Assembly (NCBI RefSeq): GCF_014655295.1
Contig: NZ_BNBI01000001.1
Coordinates: forward strand, 558,001 to 622,000
Reading direction: 5' to 3'
Length of the DNA: 64,000 bases
Source of the DNA: Streptomyces fumanus
GTDB taxonomy: Bacteria; Actinomycetota; Actinomycetes; Streptomycetales; Streptomycetaceae
Positions 23,897 through 32,121 of the stretch are shown here, one piece after another (position 1 is the stretch's first letter; each line of letters opens with the position of its first letter). Under the pieces are notes generated by a model that was not told the origin of the DNA, searched no databases, and saw only the letters and a list, made by a program, of their open reading frames with translations. Both the position numbers and the translations under genes were made by a program.

Positions 23897-25269
23897 CCGA
23901 GATCAGCGCCGGGCAGACCGCCGTGCTCCTCTCCCAATGGCGGCAGTACGAGAACGGGCCGCTCACCGACCTCGACACCACGCCCACCATCCAGATCACG
24001 GCCATCTCCGATGGCGCCTCCGCACTGCCCGCGACCACGGCCGGAGTCACCCACCCCGGCACCGGCAGCTACGGCTACGCCTGGACCCCCGCCGCTGGCC
24101 TCACCCCCGGCCTGTACCTCGCCCTGTGGACGGGCCTGGCCAGCGGCGCGCCGGTGACGGCGACGGAGACCGTCACGGTCCTCGCCGCGCCGATGGCGGA
24201 GCCGACCGCAGCGGACCCACGCCCGGTGTGGTACGCCACCCGCGAGGAGATCAAGGCCGAACTCGACGTCCGTGAGACGGCCCGCTCCAACGCCAGGGTG
24301 GACCGGGCCCTGGACGACGCCTCGCGGGCAGTCGAGGGCCTGTGCCACCGGCGGTTCTGGCCCTGGCAGGGCGAGCGCCGCTTCGACTGGCCCGACTCGC
24401 AGAACCGGACACCGTGGCGACTCTGGCTCGACGAGCACGAGCTGATCGCCCTGACCTCCGTCACCTCCGCCGGCACCGACATCGACCCTGCGGACATGGT
24501 GCTGTACCCGCAGTCCGGGCCGCCGTTCAGCCGCATCGAGATCAACCTCGGCACCTCGGCGACCTGGGGCGGCGGCGCCACCCACCAGCAGGACATCTCC
24601 CTGACCGGGCTGTGGGCAGGCTGCCCCCTCATCGAGACGAACGCCGGCGCGCTCACCCAGACGCTGGACCTCGACATGGCCTCCATCCGGGTGGATGCTG
24701 CTGCGTCCGCCGCGGTCGGGGTCGGCTCGCTGCTGCGGATCGACCAGGAGCGAGTCATCGTCACGGGCCGCTCGCAGGTCGACACGGGCCAGTCTCTGGG
24801 CGGCGACCTCGGCAACATCAACAGCGCGGTGACCATCACCGTGCAGGATGGCGGCCAGTTCGCCGCGGGCGAGACGATCCTGATCGACGGGGAACGGCTC
24901 CGCGTGGACGACGTCGCTGGTGACACCCTCGTCGTCACGCGGGCGTGGGACGGGTCGACGATCGCCGCGCACAGCTCTGGCACGCCGGTCTACGCGCCCC
25001 GGGCGCTGGCCGTGGAGCGGGCCGCCGCCGGGACGAGCGCGGCAACGCACAGCAGCGGCAACACCGTCTGGGTGTGGCAGCCGCCCGGCCCGGTCCGCCA
25101 GTTGTGCATCGCCGAGGCGCTCACGGACCTGCTGCAGGGCCGCTCGGGGTATGCGCGGACGGCCGGGTCCGGGGAGTCCGAGCGGGAGACCAGCGGCAGG
25201 GGCCTCGCGGATCTGCGGGCCCGTGTGTATGCGAGCCACGGCCGCAAGGCCCGGACCAGGGCGGTGTGA
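23893..25269 (+). CDS. Head-tail adaptor with N-terminal Ig-like domain
   Basis: 458 residues, ATGA-coupled. The first 100 residues form an Ig-like or BppU-like beta domain (TAVLLSQWRQYENGPLTDLD, PGTGSYGYAWTPAAGLTPG). Residues 115-220 have the gp6/connector pattern (TREEIKAELDVRETARSNAR, ASRAVEGLCHRRFWPWQGE). A large inserted beta-rich segment (about 230-400: LLRIDQERVIVTGRSQV, GETILIDGERLRVDDV) precedes the final helix IAEALTDLLQGRSGYART. Typical gp6 adaptors are 100-150 residues, so this is greatly expanded. Confidence 0.75.
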   Translation: MTEISAGQTAVLLSQWRQYENGPLTDLDTTPTIQITAISDGASALPATTAGVTHPGTGSYGYAWTPAAGLTPGLYLALWTGLASGAPVTATETVTVLAAPMAEPTAADPRPVWYATREEIKAELDVRETARSNARVDRALDDASRAVEGLCHRRFWPWQGERRFDWPDSQNRTPWRLWLDEHELIALTSVTSAGTDIDPADMVLYPQSGPPFSRIEINLGTSATWGGGATHQQDISLTGLWAGCPLIETNAGALTQTLDLDMASIRVDAAASAAVGVGSLLRIDQERVIVTGRSQVDTGQSLGGDLGNINSAVTITVQDGGQFAAGETILIDGERLRVDDVAGDTLVVTRAWDGSTIAAHSSGTPVYAPRALAVERAAAGTSAATHSSGNTVWVWQPPGPVRQLCIAEALTDLLQGRSGYARTAGSGESERETSGRGLADLRARVYASHGRKARTRAV

Positions 25270-25270
25270 C

Positions 25271-25645
25271 GTGAGGCTGGATGTTTCCACCCAGGCCCGG
25301 GGCCCGATGTTCGACGGGCGGGCGCGGGCTGCCGCGAACGCTTACGTCGACCGGCTGGAGCGGAACCTGGCCGAAGAGGGCCGGACGATCCTCCTCGGCG
25401 AACTGGACCGGGTCCTGAAGACGCAGACGCCGTACTACGCGACCCGGATCGAGGTCGTGGACGGCAACAAGATCTGGGACAGCCGGGTCGTCTACGGGCC
25501 GTGGCTCGCCGGAATCGGCAGCAGGAACTACCCGGTGACGAAGTTCAAGGGCTACGACCACTGGCTCGTCACCCGGGACAAGCTCAACGCCCGCAAGCGC
25601 GGCATCGGCGAACGGCTCCTGCGCCGCTACACGGGACGGATGTGA
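25271..25645 (+). CDS. HK97 gp10-like head-tail joining protein
   Basis: 124 residues from GTG 25271. Helical N-terminus (ARAAANAYVDRLERNLAEEG) then TQTPYYATRIEVVDGNKIWD and RVVYGPWLAGIGSRNYPVTK, features of the gp10/minor capsid tail-joining group that closes the neck before tail attachment. The stop is GTGA-coupled to the next gene. Family placement is by motif style and gene order. Confidence 0.65.
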   Translation: MRLDVSTQARGPMFDGRARAAANAYVDRLERNLAEEGRTILLGELDRVLKTQTPYYATRIEVVDGNKIWDSRVVYGPWLAGIGSRNYPVTKFKGYDHWLVTRDKLNARKRGIGERLLRRYTGRM

Positions 25646-26109
25646 TCGCTGTGCCCCTGGACCTCCTCGGCTGCCGCGACGCGGCCCTGTCCCACGCGCA
25701 GAGCCTGGGCCTGTTCGGCAACGTCCTGGACCACGAGCCCGTGTCCGCGCCCGGCAGCGGCCTCACCTTCGCGATGTGGGTGCGCCGCCTTGCCCCGGTC
25801 CCGGCCGGGTCCGGCCTGACGGCCGGGTCGGGCCGCCTGGAGCTGACCGGGCGGGTGCTGATGCCTGCCGACACCGAGCCGCAGGGCGACGTGGACGTGG
25901 CGGTGACCGGTGCGGTGGACGCGCTGATGAGCGCCTACGCCGGCGACTTCGAGTTCGGTGGCCGGGTCCGCAACGTCGACGTGCTCGGCGCGCACGGCAC
26001 CGCGCTGTCGGCGGAGTTCGGGTTCTCGCGGTTCGACTCGACGACGTACCGGGTCGGCACGCTGACCGTGCCCCTGATCATCAACGACTTGTGGACGGAG
26101 GCACCCTAG
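25642..26109 (+). CDS. Tail completion/terminator protein (probable)
   Basis: 155 residues, GTG start overlapping the previous stop. Sequence is beta-rich with VPLDLLGCRDAALSHAQSLG, HEPVSAPGSGLTFAMWVRRL, RLELTGRVLMPADTEPQGD, LIINDLWTEA. Length and position immediately before the tail-tube gene match tail terminator proteins, which cap the tube and dock it to the head. Inferred from order and size. Confidence 0.7.
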   Translation: MIAVPLDLLGCRDAALSHAQSLGLFGNVLDHEPVSAPGSGLTFAMWVRRLAPVPAGSGLTAGSGRLELTGRVLMPADTEPQGDVDVAVTGAVDALMSAYAGDFEFGGRVRNVDVLGAHGTALSAEFGFSRFDSTTYRVGTLTVPLIINDLWTEAP

Positions 26110-26862
26110 GTGGCCAAGACCTCGGGGCTTGGGGACGCCCTGTACATCGCCGGGTACAACGCGTCCGGCGACATTCAGCAGCTCGGCCGGATCGGCGGCG
26201 GCCCGACGCTGCTGAACTTCACCGGCATCGACAAGGGCGCCTACGAGCGCCGGGGCGGGCTGCGCGACGGCGCGTTCGAGATGACGACGTTCTTCAACTC
26301 GGACACGGTCACTCCGGCCACGCACCAGAAGCTCAGCGCGCTGCCCCGCACCGACGTGATCCTCACGTACTGCCGGGGAACGGCGCTCGGCGATCCGGCC
26401 GCGTCCCTCGTTGCGAAGCAGGCCAACTACGACCCGACGCGCGGCGACGACGGCATGCTCACCTTCGCCGTGCAGGCACAGGCCAACGGCTACGGCATCG
26501 AGTGGGGCCGCCAGCTCACCGCCGGGGTGCGCACGGACGCTGCGGCGACGAACGGGCCCGGCATCGACACCGCGGCCAGCGCCGCCTTCGGCGGGCAGGC
26601 GTACCTCCAGGTCATGACCTTCACCGGCACGGACGCCACCGTGACGATCCAGGACAGCGCCGACAACGTCACCTTCGCGGACGTGCCCGGCCTCTCCTTC
26701 ACGCAGGTCACGGCCGGGCCGACGGCGGAGCGGATCGCGCTGGACAACACGGCGACGCTGCGCCGCTACCTGCGCGTCGCCACGACCACCACCGGCGGGT
26801 TCACGTCGCTGTCCTTCGCCGTCAACGTGATCAAGAACGAGGTCCCGGGGGTGACCTTCTGA
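26110..26862 (+). CDS. Tail tube protein 1 (major tail protein-like)
   Basis: 250 residues, starts directly after the preceding stop. N-terminal half: MAKTSGLGDALYIAGYNASG, FTGIDKGAYERRGGLRDGAF, TTFFNSDTVTPATHQKLSAL, a tail-tube beta-sandwich pattern. The C-terminal 90 residues (YLQVMTFTGTDATVTIQDSA, RIALDNTATLRRYLRVATTT) look like an Ig/carbohydrate-type decoration domain displayed on the tube. It is a paralogue of the shorter protein at 27318 (shared MAK..GLG and TGIDK.A.ER). Confidence 0.78.
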   Translation: MAKTSGLGDALYIAGYNASGDIQQLGRIGGGPTLLNFTGIDKGAYERRGGLRDGAFEMTTFFNSDTVTPATHQKLSALPRTDVILTYCRGTALGDPAASLVAKQANYDPTRGDDGMLTFAVQAQANGYGIEWGRQLTAGVRTDAAATNGPGIDTAASAAFGGQAYLQVMTFTGTDATVTIQDSADNVTFADVPGLSFTQVTAGPTAERIALDNTATLRRYLRVATTTTGGFTSLSFAVNVIKNEVPGVTF

Positions 26863-27311
26863 TGGCCGAACCGGACGTCTTCCGCATCGAACCCGCCATG
26901 CCGCCGCAGATGTACAAGACCTACGCCATGGCCTCCCCGCTCTCGACGCACACGCGACAGGCGACCTGCGAAGAGGTGGGCTGCGATCAGTACCGGCAGG
27001 GCTGGCGGGTCCGCGTCGAGACCCTGACCCCGGACCTGCTGCACGCCGCCCGCACCTCCGGCCGCCGGTACGTCGAGCAGCAGGTCGCGGCGGGCGAGAC
27101 CTACCTGGTCTTCGAGGCTGGCCAGGCGTGTTTCAAGGCCAGCACGCACCGGGCGCCGATCGGCCGGCCACCGCTGTACCTGGTCCGCGACGGGGACCAC
27201 CGCGGCAACCCGCGCGGCACGAAGGCCCGGCTGCACCAGCGGCCGGCCGACTGGGTTGAGGACTTCGCCGAGCACCAGCAGGCGCTCGCCGACGAGATCA
27301 AGAAGGGATGA
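26862..27311 (+). CDS. Hypothetical protein within the tail operon
   Basis: 149 residues, coupled TGATG to the previous gene. Contains RIEPAMPPQMYKTYAMASPL, ATCEEVGCDQYRQGWRVRVE, QVAAGETYLVFEAGQACFKA and ends LADEIKKG. Two Cys pairs (CEEVGC and a later Cys) could bind metal. It recurs, to my recollection, between tail genes of Streptomyces siphoviruses without known role. It lies between the two tail-tube paralogues. Confidence 0.65.
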   Translation: MAEPDVFRIEPAMPPQMYKTYAMASPLSTHTRQATCEEVGCDQYRQGWRVRVETLTPDLLHAARTSGRRYVEQQVAAGETYLVFEAGQACFKASTHRAPIGRPPLYLVRDGDHRGNPRGTKARLHQRPADWVEDFAEHQQALADEIKKG

Positions 27312-27317
27312 CCTCTC

Positions 27318-27725
27318 ATGGCAAAGAGCACCGGCCTCGGCCAGACCACACTGTCCGTCGATGACGCCAGCGGGACCGCGCGCGACATCCGCAACGACAT
27401 CACCAACTGGCAGTTCAGCACCCCGCGCGGCGTACAGGACGTCACCGGCATCGACAAGAGTGCGAACGAGCGGCTGCTCCTCCTCGCGGACGCGTCGATC
27501 ACCCTCAACGGGGTGTTCAACCCGTCGGCCAACCGGGCGCACGACGTCCTCAAGACCGTGCCCAGCACGAGCGTGGCGCGCACCGTCACGAACACGGTCA
27601 ACGGCGTGACCATGGCCTGCGAAATGCTCTTCTCCGACTACCAGCTCACCCGCTCCGACAGCGGCGAACTCACCTGGTCCGCGCCCGGCTCGCTGGCCGA
27701 CGGCACCGTCCCGACCTGGGCCTGA
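27318..27725 (+). CDS. Tail tube protein 2 (paralogue of 26110)
   Basis: 135 residues. MAKSTGLGQTTLSVDDASGT, QDVTGIDKSANERLLLLADA, SITLNGVFNPSANRAHDVLK, CEMLFSDYQLTRSDSGELTW. The compact beta-sandwich without the extra C-terminal domain is the usual minimal tube protein. Either it is the main tube subunit and 26110 a decorated version, or the two mix. It precedes the tail chaperones, the normal place for the tube gene. Confidence 0.78.
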   Translation: MAKSTGLGQTTLSVDDASGTARDIRNDITNWQFSTPRGVQDVTGIDKSANERLLLLADASITLNGVFNPSANRAHDVLKTVPSTSVARTVTNTVNGVTMACEMLFSDYQLTRSDSGELTWSAPGSLADGTVPTWA

Positions 27726-27738
27726 CAGGAGCACGAGC

Positions 27739-28140
27739 ATGGGCTACAAGACCAGCATCCGCACGTACAAAATCGAATTCGCGGAGGGGCACGAGTTCCA
27801 CGGCGCCGAGGCCAGGGTCCGCGGCATGACCTTCGCCGAGTACCTGCGCGCCACCGGCATGGACGGCGGCGACGGCGAGGACAGCGCGGCCACCGTCAAG
27901 CGGTTCGTCACCCACCTCGTGTCCTGGAACCTCGAAGACGAAGACGGCCCGATCCCCGCCACCGAGGAGGGCGTCAACCGGGTCGACCACGACCTGGTCC
28001 TCGCCATCAACAACTCGTGGATCAAGACGCTGATGGGGGTCGCCGACACCGACCCTTTGCCGGACAACTCGCCCTCTGGCGAGCCGTCCCCGGTGGAGTC
28101 CATCCCGACGGAGGCGCTGTCACAGAGCCTGGCGAGCTGA
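27739..28140 (+). CDS. Tail assembly chaperone G (upstream frame)
   Basis: 133 residues. YKIEFAEGHEFHGAEARVRG, MTFAEYLRATGMDGGDGED, RFVTHLVSWNLEDEDGPIPA, LVLAINNSWIKTLMGVADT fits the gpG-type tail assembly chaperone that coats the tape measure before tube polymerisation. The slippery heptamer CCCTTTG at codons 106-107 allows a -1 shift into the frame that runs to 28289, so this product is the unshifted form. Confidence 0.85.
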   Translation: MGYKTSIRTYKIEFAEGHEFHGAEARVRGMTFAEYLRATGMDGGDGEDSAATVKRFVTHLVSWNLEDEDGPIPATEEGVNRVDHDLVLAINNSWIKTLMGVADTDPLPDNSPSGEPSPVESIPTEALSQSLAS

Positions 28141-28289
28141 CCCGAGCCCGCTACCTGCTCGGCCTGCTCAAGCGGTTCCCCGGCTACACCCTGTCCTCCC
28201 TCATGGAGGAATCCACCGAGCTGATGCGCCTCGTAGCGATCGAGGACCTCGGCGGCGCAAACGACGGAGAGGAGGTCCCCGATGTCTGA
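27739..28289 (+). CDS. Tail assembly chaperone GT (predicted -1 frameshift product)
   Basis: Joining 27739-28059 (107 codons) with the -1 frame from 28059 gives a 183-residue fusion. The added part reads AGQLALWRAVPGGVHPDGGA, ELTRARYLLGLLKRFPGYTL, SSLMEESTELMRLVAIEDLG. Its frame lacks a convincing start and SD of its own, and its stop overlaps the tape measure start at 28282. This is the lambda gpG/gpGT arrangement, in which a low fraction of ribosomes make the long form that recruits tube subunits. Confidence 0.8.
28053..28059 (+). promoter_or_regulatory. Programmed -1 ribosomal slippery site
   Basis: CCCTTTG fits X-XXY-YYZ in the reading frame (GAC CCT TTG); after slippage the tRNAs re-pair on CCC TTT. 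It is 81 nt before the stop of the upstream frame, in a region whose -1 frame is open. Confidence 0.75.
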
Positions 28290-31200
28290 CGACGTGACCA
28301 TCACAGTCCGCGTCAACGACCAGACCGCGCAGGGCTTCCGCGACGTCAACGGCCACCTCCGCACCCTGGACGGCCGGTTCGCGGCCACCTCCGGCAGCAT
28401 GAGCCGCTCCGGCGACGGCATCACGCGCAGCCTGATGAACGTGAAGGCGGGACTGCTGTCGCTCGCCCCGGCCGCCGTACCCGTCGCGGCAAGCCTGGCG
28501 CCCGTCGCCCTCCAGGCCGGAGCCGCCGGGCTGGCCCTGGCCGCGTTCGGCGCGGCGATCGTGCCGCAGATCAGCAACCTCGCGGACGCGGCGAAGGCCC
28601 AGACCAAGTACAGCGACGCGGTCCGCCAGTACGGGGCGCACAGCAAGCAGGCCGCGCAGGCGCAGCAGCAGGCCGCGCAGGTACTGGACGAGATGCCGGC
28701 GGCCACGCAGCGGGCCGCCGCCGCGTACTCCAACCTGGGGGACACCTTCAGGGCGTTCTCGGACCGGACGGCATCGTTCACGATGGCGCCGGTCGAGAAG
28801 ACGTTCGCGAACCTGGGGGCGATCCTGCCCCGGCTGGAGCCGATGGTCGAGGGCACCAGCACGCAGTTGGACCGGCTGATGACGGTGGCCGGCGGGGCGA
28901 TGGAGACGCCCGGGTTCGACGCGGCCGCGAAGAGGATCTCGGACTTCACGAACGACACCCTGGACCGCGGCACGGACAAGGTCATCAGCTTCGCGCGCGC
29001 CCTGTCCGAAGGGGACGCGGACGGGCCGATCGCCGAGTTCTTCGCCTACGCGCGCGAGCAGGGGCCCGCGGTCCGGGAGCTGCTGAACAGCGTGGCCGAC
29101 GCCACCATGAACCTCCTGCAGGGCGCGGCGCAGGCGGGCCCCGGCCTGCTGACGCTGGTCAACGCGCTGGCCGGGCTCGTCGCGGCGGCCCCGCCGGAAC
29201 TGATCGCCAGGCTGATGCAGATCTACGCCGCGGCGAAGCTGCTCGGTCTCGCGAGTGCGGGCATCGGCGCGGTGGCCGGCGCGTACAGCAACCTGACGGG
29301 CCGGGTCACTGCGCTGCGGACGGCGTCGGTCGCGGCGGGCGGCGGCATCGCGGGGATGAACGCGGCGCTGAACACCCTGTCGACCGGGGGGAAGGCGGCG
29401 CTCGCGCTGGGGGTGGTCGGCGCGCTGTCGCTGGCGATGCACGAGCTGTCGGACAACAAGGGCGCCGTCGCGGTCGATGAGCTGTCGACGTCGCTGAACA
29501 CGCTGGCGGCGACCGGCAAGGTCACCGGCGCGCTGAAGGAGAACTTCAACGAGATCGCCGACTCCATCGCGATGGTGTCCAAGGGCGCCTCCGACAACAA
29601 GGTGGCGCAGCTCGTCAGTGACTTCGGCACGTGGATCGGGATCTCCACCGGGCCGGGTATCTCCACCGCGCGGAAGAACCTCGACGCGTGGGACAAGTCG
29701 ATGGCGAACCTGGTCCGGTCCGGGCACAGCAAGGAGGCCGCGGCCCAGTACGAGATCCTGAAGCGGGCGTGGCTGGCTGGCGGCGGGGACCTGAAGCGGC
29801 TGGGCAAGTTCACCGACGACTACAAGAGCGCGCTGGCTGACCAGGCGTTCGAGCAGCGGATGGCCGCCGAGAGCATGGGACTGTTCGGGGCGCAGGCGCA
29901 GAAGACGCAGAGCACCCTGGAGGCGCAGAAGGCCAGCGCGGACGGCCTGCGGCAGAGCATCCAGGCCCTGAACGACGTCCAGCGCACCGGCCTCGGCGGG
30001 ATGATCGGGTTCGAGGCGTCCATCGACGCGGCGGCAAAGGCCGCGAAGGAGAACGCAGGCGCCCTGTCGATGACGCACGGCGTCCTCGATCTGAACTCGC
30101 AGAAGGCGCAGGCGGCGGCGACCGCGTTGCAGGACCTGGCGTCGAAAACGGACGAGGCGGCGGGGGCGGCCCGGGAGTCGGGGTCGTCGTGGGAGACGGT
30201 CAGCGGGATCTATGAGCGGGGCCGCTCGGAGCTGATCAAGACGGCGCAGACGATGGGACTGAGCAGGTCGGAGGCGGCGCAGCTCGCGAACCAGATCCTG
30301 AAGATCCCCAACAAGAAGTCCACCCAGATCGACATGCGTACCGAGGACGCGGTCAGCGGCCTCAACAGCGTGATCGCGGCCATGCGGAAGACACCGAACT
30401 CGAAGTCGGTCACGGTCAAGGCGCTCACCAGCGATGCGGTGTCGCTGCTGCGCAGCCTTGGCCTACGAGTCACGAAGCTGCCGGACGGCCGGTTCAAGGT
30501 GACCGCGAGCACGGGCTCGGCGCGGTCGGCGATCGCTGCTGTGCAGCGGGCCCGTGACGGGCTGAAGGACAAGTCGATCTCGTTGTCCGCCCGGGACCGG
30601 TCCTCGTCCATCGCGCGGGCAATCAAGGCGGCCATCGACAAGATCCGCAGCAAGAGCGTCACCGTCACCACCGTGTACCGCACCCTCGGTATCGAGGGCA
30701 GTGCCGGCCGGAACAACGCCAAGCTCAACGGCTACGCGTCCGGCGGCCGGGTGCGCCGGTATGCGGAGGGCGGCCCGATCACCGGCGGGTCGGGCACGCA
30801 GGACGATGTGCCGTTGCTGGCGATGGGCGGCGAGTTCATCGTCAACAAGCGGCAGACGAAGAAGTTCCTGCCGCTGCTGGAGGCGATCAACGAGGACCGG
30901 GTGCCGGGGTACGCGTCCGGCGGCACGGTCTCCAAGGAGGACAAGGCGAGGGCCAAGGCCCGGGCGAGGGCCAAGGCCCGGGCTAAGGCGGAGGCCGAGG
31001 CACGCAAGGAGGCGGTCGGTGACCTGACCGTGTCCCACTTCGGCCGCATGGCGGGCTACCGGCGCAGCGAGATGCGGTCCGGCCTGGCGAGCCCGGATTC
31101 ACTGTCGGCGCTGGTCAACTCGCTGAACCAGTGGCGCAGCACGATCGCGAAGGCGACGCACGGCAGCACCGAGAACAAGCTGCTCAAGCAGCTCGACTCC

Positions 31201-32121
31201 ACCGGCAAGAAGCTCCTGGCGTACGAGAAGCAGCTCACGTTTGCGACCAAGAGCCTGGAGAAGGCGAAGGACAAGCTCAACGACCTGAGAAACGCGGCGG
31301 CGCAGCTCTCCGAGTCGGTGAAGAACAACATCCTCAGCAGCGCGAACATCACCAAGGGCCCCGGCGACGGCGGCCCCATCACCACCAAGTCGGTGCTGGC
31401 CGGGCTCACCCAGTCCCGGGACGAGGCGTCTGCGTTCACGAAGGCGCTCGCCGAGCTGGAGAAGAAGGGCCTGTCCAGTGCGCTGATCCAGCAGATCGCC
31501 GAGGCGGGTATCGACGGCGGCGGCCTGGAGACCGCCAGCGCCCTGCTCAACGCCTCCAAGTCGGAGATCGCCTCGATGAACAAGCTGCAGTCCCAGATCA
31601 CCAGCGCGGCCACGGCGGCCGGGAAGATCACCGCCGACAGCGTGTACGGCAAGGCGATCGCCGCGCAGGAGCGTCTCGTCAAGCGGTACGAGGCCAGCAC
31701 CAAGAGCATCGCCAACAAGATGGACAAGCTGGCGGCGGCGATGGAGAAGGCCATCGAGAAGGGCTTCGGTATGAAGGCCGCGGGCGGGATCATCGGCGCG
31801 GCGTCGGGCGGGGCGCGCGGCTCGTGGACGATGGTCGGCGAGCACGAGCCGGAGCTGGTCCGCCTGCCGTTCGGCAGCCGGGTGTACTCCGGGCCGGACA
31901 CGCGGCGGATGCAGCAGCAGGCATGGGCGTCGATGCTCAACGAGCCCCGGCGGGCGCGGGCCGGGCGCCCGGCTGTGCCTGCGGCGGCGGCCGGCGGCGA
32001 CCGGCCGATCGTCCTCAACGTCAGCCTCGGGGGCCGGGAGTTCGGGCAGATCTGGGTGGATGTGGGCCGCAAGGAAGTCCAGACCCGCGGCGGGCTCCGG
32101 GCCACGCTGGGCGGTGACTGA
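28282..32121 (+). CDS. Tape measure protein
   Basis: 1279 residues, the longest helical protein in the window. N-terminus VTITVRVNDQTAQGFRDVNG, then Ala-rich helices, hydrophobic membrane-like stretches (about 50-95 and 270-345), repeats of helix-forming Lys/Ala segments (KARAKARARAKARAKAEAEA), and a C-terminal ASGGARGSWTMVGEHEPELV, a motif common at the ends of tape measure proteins. It sets tail length, at about 0.15 nm per residue roughly 190 nm, and passes into the host at DNA injection. It starts within the shifted chaperone frame. Confidence 0.9.
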   Translation: MSDDVTITVRVNDQTAQGFRDVNGHLRTLDGRFAATSGSMSRSGDGITRSLMNVKAGLLSLAPAAVPVAASLAPVALQAGAAGLALAAFGAAIVPQISNLADAAKAQTKYSDAVRQYGAHSKQAAQAQQQAAQVLDEMPAATQRAAAAYSNLGDTFRAFSDRTASFTMAPVEKTFANLGAILPRLEPMVEGTSTQLDRLMTVAGGAMETPGFDAAAKRISDFTNDTLDRGTDKVISFARALSEGDADGPIAEFFAYAREQGPAVRELLNSVADATMNLLQGAAQAGPGLLTLVNALAGLVAAAPPELIARLMQIYAAAKLLGLASAGIGAVAGAYSNLTGRVTALRTASVAAGGGIAGMNAALNTLSTGGKAALALGVVGALSLAMHELSDNKGAVAVDELSTSLNTLAATGKVTGALKENFNEIADSIAMVSKGASDNKVAQLVSDFGTWIGISTGPGISTARKNLDAWDKSMANLVRSGHSKEAAAQYEILKRAWLAGGGDLKRLGKFTDDYKSALADQAFEQRMAAESMGLFGAQAQKTQSTLEAQKASADGLRQSIQALNDVQRTGLGGMIGFEASIDAAAKAAKENAGALSMTHGVLDLNSQKAQAAATALQDLASKTDEAAGAARESGSSWETVSGIYERGRSELIKTAQTMGLSRSEAAQLANQILKIPNKKSTQIDMRTEDAVSGLNSVIAAMRKTPNSKSVTVKALTSDAVSLLRSLGLRVTKLPDGRFKVTASTGSARSAIAAVQRARDGLKDKSISLSARDRSSSIARAIKAAIDKIRSKSVTVTTVYRTLGIEGSAGRNNAKLNGYASGGRVRRYAEGGPITGGSGTQDDVPLLAMGGEFIVNKRQTKKFLPLLEAINEDRVPGYASGGTVSKEDKARAKARARAKARAKAEAEARKEAVGDLTVSHFGRMAGYRRSEMRSGLASPDSLSALVNSLNQWRSTIAKATHGSTENKLLKQLDSTGKKLLAYEKQLTFATKSLEKAKDKLNDLRNAAAQLSESVKNNILSSANITKGPGDGGPITTKSVLAGLTQSRDEASAFTKALAELEKKGLSSALIQQIAEAGIDGGGLETASALLNASKSEIASMNKLQSQITSAATAAGKITADSVYGKAIAAQERLVKRYEASTKSIANKMDKLAAAMEKAIEKGFGMKAAGGIIGAASGGARGSWTMVGEHEPELVRLPFGSRVYSGPDTRRMQQQAWASMLNEPRRARAGRPAVPAAAAGGDRPIVLNVSLGGREFGQIWVDVGRKEVQTRGGLRATLGGD

